Part shown: positions 24,201-36,200 of the stretch, piece by piece | Layout: the number at the start of each line of letters is the position of its first letter | Position numbering within the stretch: position 1 is the stretch's first letter | Source of the DNA: Crossaster papposus | Lineage: Eukaryota; Echinodermata; Asteroidea; Velatida; Solasteridae | Direction of reading: 5' to 3' | Assembly (NCBI GenBank): GCA_037893245.1 | Contig: JBAIAA010000608.1 | Span: 62,001-126,000, forward strand | DNA: 64,000 nt | Position numbers and translations under genes: made by a program | Notes under the pieces: generated by a model | What the model saw: the letters and a program-made list of their open reading frames with translations, nothing else | Databases searched by the model: none | Told to the model about the DNA's origin: nothing

Positions 24201-27200
24201 CTTGGGAGCAGATGAAGTAGCCGTGTGACTATCAAGAAGCTTGCCTATTGTGCCGCTTACTTCGTTGTACTGCTTGCGGATTGCTTCGATCCATACATTT
24301 TCGTTCTCGGCCTGGTCTGTTGATAACATCAGGATGTAATTCACATGAGCCGTCTTTGTTTCCTCCATTAGTTGCTTTAACTCGTTCCTTCCATCCTTCA
24401 CAGCCTCAATGGAGTTGTTTGCTATAGACATGGAAATGCCCTTGCAAAGTTGCTTGAAGTCGACCTCGTGTACATTTCTCAGGTTTCTGGCTTTATCGAT
24501 GGACAACTGTTTGGCCTCTTTCTCAAGCTGTGCTTTCTGTGCAAAGGAGGCAATTTTCTGTGCTTCTTTGGACTGGACATCGTAATGCATCAGTGACTCT
24601 CTTGCTTCGTCATGTTTTCTGTTCTATCGAGGAAATCCACTCATCCTCATCAGTCGCCTCACTGTCTGAGTGTAAGATGACATCTTGGTGCTTCGCATAA
24701 ACATTATCAAATGCCGACATCAAATCAGATGCCAACATGGTCGTGTACTCGATGGGTTTGCCCTGCTCAATCGCCGTGTCAATGGCATGGCAAATTCTGG
24801 TAAAACGACCCTTTGCTAACCCCCTGATTTTCTTCATCTCGGTCAGCGACATGTTGAAGAAGTGGAATTATGTGCGATCTTCCTAACTATCTCGTCAGTG
24901 GTTAGTTGAATGGAACGATCTCACCTGCTTCCTGTTGCCTTGCATCAAACACAAATGTGTAGAAGTTACTGTGCCCAGTTGCAGAGTATTTCAAATGTAA
25001 GATTGACCTGTACCACTCGAGACTGGTTGACAGTTTCCAAACTCCTTTATTGTAAACTTCTGGGTAGTTACATCAGTGAAAGTCGGGTTCGAAATCTACA
25101 GAGATACATAATGGATAATGTCTTACAAATACACTTTAAACTATCTAAATGCGAAACTCCCACTTTACTTCGATCCGCTGAGAAACTCTGCACTCTAAAT
25201 CTATTTAATCAATAATAGAAGTGTAAACTTTAGCTTTAATAAAGAGGTTACATGAAAAGCTTCAAGAAGTTACATGAAAATAAATTCCACTTACACTGTT
25301 GTGCGTCCGAAATAAATGAATCAAATACAGGAATCTCAAATGAAGCTCCAGAATAAAAGCATGAACTCTCTGGTTGTTCAGTTCTAATTCAATCTATTCT
25401 CCTCAAAGAATCTCAGGGAAATAATTAGTGAAACTATCTCTTCCCTATTGTATCAAATCGGATTGTTGATGTGTGCTAAATTGTACATGTGGCAGTGGTC
25501 TAGTGACCCTTTCAAACCTATGAGTTATGCAAACAAATTACAGTACCAGACTAGGATCTTAAAGAAACAGCATAACAAAAGAGGGCGGCATTACGAAAGT
25601 CCTTCTAAATCTTACAGAAATCAAATCGCTCCTCAGTTGCTCTAACGACTCCAGCAGTTGATCTTTTGCCATCTTTGGTGCCTCATCGTTCCTAAATGTT
25701 TCAGACATTGGACCTAGAAAGGAGATCGTAATTTCTGAATAAAAGGTCAATACTAGCAAGCTTTTAAGTATGTCAACTTCTTCCTACTTTTCGTACTTTT
25801 TTTCAGAAAATTCTTCTTTTTTTCTACTATTTTTGAGGTCAAATGTCATGTAGGGATCATTAGAGGTCATTGCTCAAACAAGCTTTAAATGTTTCTTTGT
25901 CTACAGAATTTGCTGGATTTTAATATAAATTTGATGGAGTGGTCCTTCAGTGGGGGTTCGCCACAAATAGGTCAAAGGTCATTTAGAGGTCATTTGGGGT
26001 CATCATTTACACAAAATGTGACTCTTTTGAAGAACACAAAAACATGCAGGCATCGACCGCGGAAAAAGGTGACGCTCGCAATCCGAGGATCACTTGGTTT
26101 TTTTTCTGTTCTTGCCGCTCGCAGCACCTGGAGAAGAGGAACGCGGTCATCTTTCCCGAGAGCATCAAGCTGTCCACGCGGGACCAGGACTACTACTTCT
26201 CCATGTTTGTGAATCCCATCGAGACCTTCAGCCTGATGGAGCAGCTAGCCAACCTGGCCATGAGGCAGCTGCTGTCAGAGGAGGGCTTCGAACAGGACAA
26301 GGATCTCCCAAGGAGAACCAGAATCAGGTAGGAAAGACTGTCTATAACGTCTCCATGTTTGTGAGTTCCTTCGGGATCTTCTGCCGGATGAAGCAGCTAG
26401 CCAACCTGGCCATGAGGCAGCTGCTGTCAGAGGAGGGCTTTGAACAGGACAAGGATCTTCCAAGGAGAACCAGAATCAGGTAGGAAAGACTGTCTATAAC
26501 TTCTCCATGTTTGTGAGACCCTTCGGGATCTTCAGCCTCATGAAGCAGCTAGCCAACCTGGCCATGAGGCAGCAGCTGTCGGAGGAGGGCTTTAAACAGG
26601 ACAAGGATCTTCCAAGGAAAACCAGAATCAGGTAGGAAAGACTGTCTATAACTTCTCCATGTTTGTGAGTCCCATTGAGATCTTCACCCTGATGAAGCAA
26701 CTAGCCAACCTGGCCATGAGGCAGCTACTCTCAGAGGAGGGCTTTAAACAGAGATATTTATTATGTCGTCACACAGTCACTGTATAAAAAAAATGGTCGT
26801 TTCTCCTTTTCAGCAAAAAGAAGAAGAAAGTTTCGTCTCTAAAGAGAGATCTGGACGCGAGACTCAGGAGCGAGGCATACAGGTAAGGTCACGTGACGGA
26901 CTCCGCGTTTAAGCAAGGGCGCTATTTCACCAAGCAGCAACCAGCAAGCTTGTCACACAACGATTATCCTTTCGGTATAAATAATTCGGCTTCAGCATAT
27001 AGGTCATTCCACTAAGCTGGACCACGGCAGCCCTAATGTCTAGAACCTGTTTTGAGGCAATTTCAGTACACGATTTTTCAAAAATTTAGTTGATAGATTG
27101 CATGTAACTGCTAGAAATATAACTAATGCAACTTATCCCAAACAAAACTTGATTGATATTTTGTTACCCTTAACTTCTCCAACACAGGCAAGTATTTCGT

Positions 27201-30200
27201 CTCCCGATTTCCGAGAAGTTGGACGGCCACGTCCCCTGCACGCTGTGGACCCCGTACAACAAGACCCATGTCAACGGAATCCTATATTTGTCCAGGAACT
27301 ACATGTGCTTCGGCAGCCGCGTAAGCTTAACTTGAACCCTTCTCAATCCTCCAAAATTTGGATTTGTGTTTTTGTTTTTTTAACCCTAACCCCCTAGGCC
27401 TTATTTTGGGCTAAAGAACTGCGTACTACAGAATACTACTTAGTATTTTGTAGCACTGGGTCTCTCCGTGACTGATGATTGGGTGTGTACTGACAGAGTA
27501 CAGATACTGCCAACTACAAAATACTAATAGTGGCAATACAGGTCAGTAATACTTACATGGCAAAAAATGCAGGAGTCCAGCCTTGACCCATTGTGTCCCA
27601 AGTTTAGAACACCCTACACAGATACATGGGCCATGCACACTCAGCAAGCAGAGGGACCCAATGCTAAAAAGTACTACGAGTGCAATTAGGGGTGAAGTAC
27701 CAAATACTAACAATTACTACAGGCATTGCACACAAGTCAGTGAGAGTACTGCATACTACTTTTTAATGGTGTATCCTACCTTCAAAAATAACTAAGATAT
27801 TTCTTTACTTTCTTTACTTTTAATCTGTGCTGTGTTCCGTCTGTTCGTTTTTGCTTGCAGCTCAAGAATCTCGTCCACGTTGTGATCCCGATGCGCGACG
27901 TCACGGTCATCGAGAAAGTGGAAAACTCATCCGTAATTCAAAACGGCTTGCACGTTTCAACCAGATCGAAGGTAACTGCAGATAAATGTTGAATCTCCAG
28001 TCGGAAAGTTTTCTGTTTGTTATAGGTTTCTCTTTAAAAAACAACTTTAACAGACAATTTACGAAGGCCCTTTTTATTTATTTTTTATTTTTTTTGCTGT
28101 AGGGTGGGCGGGGGGAATGGATTTTGTTTTGATTGGGTAATTGGTCCGTGTTGGCAAACGATAAATGTGTGGTGTTTTAGTAAAATTTGATGGAACTGGA
28201 ATAGGCTGTCGTGAAGAAAAAGGAGAACAACAATTAAAAATTGTTTTTTTCCAGATTTGTTGATGTGGAATCTTGTGTCCTTCTAGTTTTTAGAAATTGA
28301 AATTACCATTTTTGTTTTAAACTTGAGGTTTTCTTTCTTTCTTATTCCATTCCAGATGACAATTCTGTTTGCTTCTCTGAAAGACAGAGATTTCCTTGTT
28401 CAGCACATCGCAGACTTTCTCTCCAAAACCACAGAAAACACGAGGTGACAAAAAAACACCATTTGAATTGAAATTGTGTACGTAGCGAGCGAGAAAATGT
28501 TGATTTATATATGAAGAAGAGAATTGTGTAAAAGAGCAGGAGCCTATTTCATGGAGCTGCTAAGCACACAAATTTGCTTAGCATGAAAATTCTTTCTTGG
28601 CAATAACAGGTGATGTTTATTGTTTGTGACTGGTATTCAGCTGGTTTCTGCTTAGCATAAAAAGTACATGGAGTTCTGGGGCCAATTTTATAAAACATTT
28701 AAGCAAAATTTGTTCGTAGCATGAACATTCTTTCGTGGAGGGAAAACCGAATTACAAATCAAATTTTCAGGTGATATTTAGTGTTTGTGACTGGTTTTCA
28801 GCCGGTTTTCGCTGAGCATTAAAAACACATGGAGTTTTGGCTGGTAACACAGTGGAAACCAAAGACGTGAGAAACCTGTAGTTGGAACGTAAAACGTAAA
28901 AAGTAAACACTACGCCAAATGGACCGATCCGGCCTGTCAATCACTACGCGCGCATTGACCAATAAGATTACGAGTTTTGTTCAGGCAACTTAGCAACGGT
29001 TGCTACAGGCGTGGTCCGCCATTAGCTCGGTCAAACTATCACATGTGGTTACAAACGTGTACACAAACAAATGGCTTCGGTACGAAAAAGCACCGTATTT
29101 GTCAATCAAAATACGGCTCGGTATTGAGTTTTAAAAATTGTCAAAAATATGCATGAAATGGTCATGAAATATGTAAATAACATGCTGGTACTCGGATTAC
29201 GACATCATTTTTCCCCGTTAAATTCCAAAACAAATTCCCGAAAATGAGAATTACCGTTGAACTCAATCGTGTGACGTGAACGGTGGGAATGTCAAGAAGA
29301 TAAACAAGCCACAAGGTCAAGGACAGTGCAGTCTAAGGTAGGATAGGGGCCTAAAGTATGTAGAGTTAATAGTAATGCTCTACATGTATAGCAGTCTATT
29401 AATTAGGCTACTGTTTAATCCTGTTGTGACAAAATACGCGATTTATTCCAGTAGCGGTAGTGACTTACCAAGCAACACTTACATTTACACCGTCCATATA
29501 AATTGACATGCATGCATGCTTCATTTCCCCCAACTGCAACTTAACCATCCTCCATGTACTGTTCATACCGTTCCTTAAAATAATGGTCATCCTTTTAGTT
29601 CGCCCGCTATCTTACTGATAGTAATTTTGTCCCTGCCTAAAGTTTAAATCAATATTTTCGTTGTACGTGTTCTACGCCTAGCCTACACGTACATGTACAT
29701 GTACATGTACCATCATACGTACATGTACATGTACATACATGTTCACGCGTGTGCAACTTGACCGAGGTAATGGCGTCGCCATGCCGTTGCTAAGGTGGGC
29801 GGGGCTTATGGTCAAATCCGGATCGGTCCATTATCACTTGTGTGTAAGAAAATTAGGTTAATAAAATTGTCCCCAGGTTCCAACAAGGCAGCATTTTTTT
29901 GGAATCACTCTAACTCCCTAAGTTGTGTTTGTTTTGGCCAGGCATCGTAGCGACAGCTTGTCGGTCAGCTCCAGTAGCAGTAACAGCCTGATTGAGATGC
30001 CGGCCAATCACAGGCCCCTGGCACAAATCAGCAGCAGCCTAGGGAGCCTTGGCAGCACCAGCAGTAACACCAGTATAAAATCAGGTGAGGGAACGCTATC
30101 ATGTGCAACACCATTTGCGACCCGCTCCACAATAAAAGGTATTATGTTGCAAAAAAAGTTATTGTTTTTTACTAATTTTTACTGATCCCGCCAGTTGGTG

Positions 30201-33200
30201 TTCAAAACCACATGTGACAGGCAGAATTGTCTATTTATTTATGAATATTGTTTAAATTGCATGTTTTAGTTTTTTATTATCTCAGTTGAACAAAATCCCT
30301 TAAAAAATGCATAGCATAATATACAGTGTATGTAGTGCATGTGCATGAAAGTAGACAATTCATTATAATTTTCTTGCATTTTTTTTGTTTTATTTATTTA
30401 TTTATTACGTTAGACCCCATGTCCTACTACAACACGGTCCTAAGTGATGATCTAGTTTGTACTAACAGTAAGTTAACATGTCTCTTTTTTACTTTCAATT
30501 TCTCTGCTTTCATCTAGTTTAACATTAACCCTTGCTCTATGAGAGCTGTTTATTGCATGGCAGTGGTACATTTATTTATTACGTTAGACCCCATGTCCTA
30601 CTACAACACGGTCCTAAGTGATGATCTAGTTTGTACTAACAGTAAGTTAACATGTCTCTTTTTTACTTTCACTTTCTCTGCTTTCATCTTTTTTAACATT
30701 AACCCTTGCTCTATGAGAGCTGTTTATTGCATGGCAGTGGTACATTTATTTATTACGTTAGACCCCATGTCTTACTACAACACGGTCCTAAGTGATGATC
30801 TAGTTTGTACTAACAGTAAGTTAACATGTCTCTTTTTTACTTTCAATTTCTCTGCTTTCATCTAGTTTAACATTAACCCTTGCTCTATGAGAGCTGTTTA
30901 TTGCATGGCAGTGGTACATTTATTTATTACGTTAGACCCCATGTCCTACTACAACACGGTCCTAAGTGATGATCTAGTTTGTACTAACAGTAAGTTAACA
31001 TGTCTCTTTTTTACTTTCAATTTCTCTGCTTTCATCTTTTGTAACATTAACCCTTGCTCTATGAGAGCTGTTTATTGCATGGCAGTGGTACATTTATTTA
31101 TTACGTTAGACCCCATGTCTTACTACAACACGGTCCTAAGTGATGATCTAGTTTGTACTAACAGTAAGTTAACATGTCTCTTTTTTACTTTCAATTTCTC
31201 TGCTTTCATCTAGTTTAACATTAACCCTTGCTCTATGAGAGCTGTTTATTGCATGGCAGTGGTACATTTATTTATTACGTTAGACCCCATGTCCTACTAC
31301 AACACGGTCCTAAGTGATGATCTAGTTTGTACTAACAGTAAGTTAACATGTCTCTTTTTTACTTTCACTTTCTCTGCTTTCATCTAGTTTAACATTAACC
31401 CTTGCTCTATGAGAGCTGTTTATTGCATGGCAGTGGTACATTTATTTATTACGTTAGACCCCATGTCTTACTACAACACGGTCCTAAGTGATGATCTAGT
31501 TTGTACTAACAGTAAGTTAACATGTCTCTTTTTTTTACTTTCACTTTCTCTGCTTTCATCTGGGTTAACATTAACCCTTGCTCTATGAGAGCTGTTTATT
31601 GCATGGCAGTGGTACATTTATTTATTACGTTAGACCCCATGTCCTACTACAACACGGTCCTAAGTGATGATCTAGTTTGTACTAACAGTAAGTTAACATG
31701 TCTCTTTTTTTTACTTTCACTTTCTCTGCTTTCATCTGGGTTAACATTAACCCTTGCTCTATGAGAGCTGTTTATTGCATGGCAGTGGTACATTTATTTA
31801 TTACGTTAGACCACATGCCCTACTACAACAATAAATTCCTGTCTGTTTTCTTGCTCTGTGTAAAATTTCTGGACCATTTTGTTGACAGATTCCTCTTATA
31901 GTATTTCGCCTTGCATGCCGATTAACAAGTACCTCTGTCTAAATCCTGCCATTGGAATGTCTCCAGGTATAATAACCAACTCCAAACCATTTCAGCCACT
32001 ATCACTTCATCTGGGAATTTGTGTCCGTGTAAACCAAGTTGTAGTGACAATAACCAGTTCGCACCGGAGGACGTATATACACGCAAAGATTTTCCCAGAT
32101 TCAAAACGGATGACGTCACGTCACGAGCAAGGCTTGAAATGTCTGTCAGCAGCGAGCAAGGCCGGGAATGCATAGGGTGGGCTACCCGGTACCATCGGCT
32201 TGAACCCGCCTTGATCGAGTTTCGTTAAAAAAAATCCTGCCCCTCGGCTCGGTGATGTTAAAATAATCCCGGCGTGAACTGGTTAAACACTTTCCTTTGG
32301 TCTAGGGTTGTTCCAAACATTTGATTATTTAATCATCAACCGAAACATTGTGAATACTTTTTTGCCAGGTTCGAATATTTTCTAACCCTAACCCCATCAG
32401 GGTAATTTGGCTATAAACCCTGCCGGACGCAGCAACATGCACCATTTGTCAAAATGACTAGCTAGCCTGCCCCAGTGCAGCAAGATCGATCAGGCCAAGC
32501 CAGAGTTGTATTCGAGTCCCTGCAAGTCTTTTCACAGGTCCAGTTACACGTCCAGTCACACGTCCAGTCACACGTCCAGTCACAAGTCCAGCCACAAGTC
32601 CAGTCACAAGTCCTTTCACAAGTCCTTTCACAAGTCCTTTCACAAGTCTTTTCACAAGTCCTTTCACAAGTCCTTTCACAAGTCCAGTCACAAGTCTTTT
32701 CATAAAGCCAGTCGCAAGTAACTGGTTGAACAAAGACAAAGTAATGCTTTAGTTAACAGTTCATCTAAATAGCTAGTGACTTGACTTGCAGGGACTCGAA
32801 TACAACTCTGGGCCAAACTGCCTCAGAGTCTGTTATGTGGTCACCCAATGCAGCAGGATTCATCTCTGGCATTGTTCATTGGGGGACCCACTCTCAATAA
32901 ACTTGTACTTGTTCGTTTTAATGCTCTGGTGTTGACTGCTAAATGCATCAAAGTGTAGCAGGCTTTTCCACTTCATTCATTTTTGGTGTTTTTTTCTTCT
33001 CCTCTACGCCAAGTGCCCAGTTCCGTCTCATTTTTCCAGAACATCCCACGTTTCGTAGATTTAAAATTTTTCTCAAATGCCACCCCCCAAACGTGGCTAC
33101 AATTTCTTTTTTTTATTTCTTCAAAGATGAAATTGGTGATCTACCAGGCAGCATTGCCTTCCAACTCCAGCCGGCTCTGATCACCCTCTTCAATCGGCGA

Positions 33201-36200
33201 GGTTCTGACGAGGTGTCCGTCAAGGAATCCGTCAAGAAACACCTATGGGACATCCACTTCAAGGAGTTCGGAAGGTCGGTATAAATGTTTATGCGTCATC
33301 CGTTTTGAATCTGGGGAAAAAACTCTGCGTGTATATAAGTCCTCCGGCGCAAACTGGTTAAGCAGAATCTGTAGGACAGGAGTTATATAACAAATATTAG
33401 GAGTACATTTATGTACAAACACTGTCCGTAGTTTTGTTAGGCTAACTTGTTACGTTTTGTACTCGTGTTGGTATTGCAGAGGTGTGTGCATGTATCGCAC
33501 TGTGGATACCCAGGAGTTGATCATCAAAGGAATTCCAGAGAGTCTACGCGGGGAAATATGGCTTCTCTACTCAGGAGCCGTTAACGAGGTAGAACCACGA
33601 AGAGTTCAGGCGCAGAAGCCACTAAACGCTACTTCCATTAACAATTACTGAAACGATATCAAGTAGAAGCCCTCAGTGCCTCGTAAACGATAATCAATTT
33701 TGTTTAGCGGCTTTTGTGCCAGAACTCTTCATTTTTTGCCTTGTCTTGTTTTTTTTGTGCCCCCAAAGATGGCCACTCAAGCCGGCTACTACCAGTCATT
33801 GGTGGAGCAGAGTCTCGGCAAAGACAGCATCGCCACCGACGAAATCGAGCGAGACCTCCACCGGTCCCTGCCGGAACACCCGGCGTTCCAATCGGAGCTG
33901 GGGATCGCCGCGCTACGACGGGTCCTGACGGCTTACGCCTACAGGAACCCCACTATAGGTATTCAATGAATATTCATCTGATTTATAACTTTAGCACTCT
34001 AAATGTGACCTGGGGCCAATTTCACGGAGCTGCTAAGCACAAAAATTTGCTTAGCATGAAAATGTGTCCTTGGCAAAAACAAGGTTACAGACCAAATTTT
34101 CACGTGATCTTTACAGTTTTTGATTGATAATCAACTGGGTTTTTTATTAGTATGAAAAACACGTAGAAGTTTGGCTGGTAACCTGTTTTTAATGAGCAAG
34201 ACTTTTTTGTGCTAAGCAAATTTGTGTGCTTAGCAGCTCCGTGAAATTGGCCCCTGCTCCAACGAAACCCGGACAAAGTTGACAATTTTTGTTTTTTAGA
34301 TTTAGCTTTTTTTTTCAAATTCTCTAGGTTCTCAGCTTTAAAATGATGTATCGTTTACAAATGTACCCCCACCCCATCTCCCCTACGTGTTTTTGTTAGG
34401 TTACTGCCAAGCCATGAACATCGTGACCTCCGTACTCCTGCTGTATGCAAATGAGGAGGAGGCCTTCTGGTTGCTCGTGGCGATCTGCGAAAGACTGCTG
34501 CCGGACTACTACAACACGCGCGTCGTGGGCGCCCTCATTGACCAAGGTAGACGAAGGAAGAAAGTACAAAGTACAAAGACAAAGACAAAGTACTCTTACT
34601 CATGAAAAAGTACTCTTACTAACACTCACACTCATGACAAAGTATTCTTACTAACACTCTTACTCATGACAAAGTATTCTTACTCATGACAAAGTATTCT
34701 TACTAACACTCTTACTCATGACAAAGTATTCTTACTCATGACAAAGTACTCTTACTAACACTCTTACTCATGACAAAGTATTCTTACTAACACTCTTACT
34801 CATGACAAAGTATTCTTACTCATGACAAAGTACTCTTACTAACACTCTTACTCATGACAAAGTATTCTTACTCATGACAAAGTATTCTTACTCATGACAA
34901 AGTATTATTACTAACACTCTTACTCATGACAAAGTATTCTTACTCATGACCAAGTATTCTTACTCATGACAAAGTATTATTACTAACACTCTTACTCATA
35001 ACAAAGTATTCTTACTCATGACCAAGTATTCTTACTCATGACAAAGTACTCTTACTAACACTCTTACTCATGACAAAGTATTCTTACTCATGACAAAGTA
35101 TTCTTACTCATGACAAAGTACTCTTACTCATGACAAAGTATTCTTACTCATGACAAAGTATTCTTACTCATGACAAAGTACTCTTACTAACACTCACACT
35201 CATGACCAAGTATTCTTACTCATGACAAAGTATTCTTGCTCATGACAAAGTACTCTTACTCATGACAAAGTATTCTTACTCATGACAAAGTACTCTTACT
35301 AACACTCTTACTCATGACCAAGTATTCTTACTCATGACAAAGTATTCTTGCTCATGACAAAGTACTCTTACTAACACTCTTACTCATGACAAAGTATTCT
35401 TACTCATGACAAAGTATTCTTACTCATGACAAAGTACTCTTACTAAAGCCCCAGTCACACCGGACTCCCGGACCATCCCGGACTACCCCGGACGTGGTCC
35501 GGGGCAGTCCGGGGTCCGATCCTTGTTGGGTCCTTGTTCGTCCGGGGCGGTCCGGGATGGTCCGGGATGATCCTTGGCGGTCCGGGAGTCGGCCCCGGAC
35601 GTTGTTTAAAACATCCGGGGTGATCCGGGGCGATGGCTTAATCCGGGGTGGTCCGGGGTAGTCCGGGGCGGTCCTTGTTGGGTCCTTGTTGGCTCCGTGT
35701 TCATCCTTAGTGCCTCCTTGTTCATCCTTGTTCATCCTTGGGCATCCGGGATGGTTTATTCGGACACGGCAAGGCTACGGATGACCCCGGACGAACAAGG
35801 ACCATACAAGGTTCGTGTTTTTATAGGGAAAATGCTGTGGTCCGGGGTGGTCCGGGGCGGTCCGTGTAGCATCCGTGTAGCATCCGTGGCAGTCCTTGTT
35901 GAGTCCGGGGCGGTCCGGGGTGATCCGGCATAGTCCGTGTCTCTTCCGTGCTGGTCCGTGCCGGTCCGGGGTCATCCGTGTAGACACCGTGTGCGGTCCG
36001 TGCTTGGTCCGTGTCACCTCCTTGTTGATCCGTGCTCATCCTTGTTGACTCCTTGTTCGTCCGTAGTGCTTCCTTGTTGGGTCCGGCGTGAAGGAGTTTT
36101 GACGGTCGTCGGTCGCTTTTTCGCTCCGGACCACCCCGGACTGATAAAACTGTGGTCCGGGGTTGTCCGGGGTGGTCCTGGGTGGTCCTTGTTGGGTCCT

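Larger units (their letters stand above)
15762..25616 (-). mobile_element. BEL/Pao LTR retrotransposon with internal tandem duplication
   Basis: The element lies antisense in intron 6 of TBC1D9. Two 621-bp LTRs begin TGTAAGAT and end ATCTTACA, and a 5-bp target duplication GAAAT flanks them (15757-15761 and 25617-25621). In element sense the order is 5' LTR, gag-like region with zinc knuckles, protease, reverse transcriptase (YVDD), RNase H, integrase with HHCC zinc finger, and 3' LTR. That order, with integrase last, and the DUF1759-type gag are typical of BEL/Pao. A purine-rich tract, TTTGGTGGGCGGAG, abuts the 3' LTR in element sense. Without the 2,890-bp duplication it would be about 6,965 bp, a normal size. 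I noticed one LTR mismatch (G at about 16037 versus A at about 25271), so the insertion looks young. A frameshift and a nonsense codon interrupt its frame. Confidence 0.95.

Noticed and set aside
25559..25759. Host gene or older element ORF ([18 protein letters not shown]) at the retrotransposon edge
   Set aside because: The frame is short, crosses the LTR boundary, and has no recognised relatives or splice context.
30539..31213. Forward frames of 108 codons across the exon 13 array
   Set aside because: The 174-bp period is a multiple of three, so intron and exon read through together. The splice sites explain the structure better than an uninterrupted gene.
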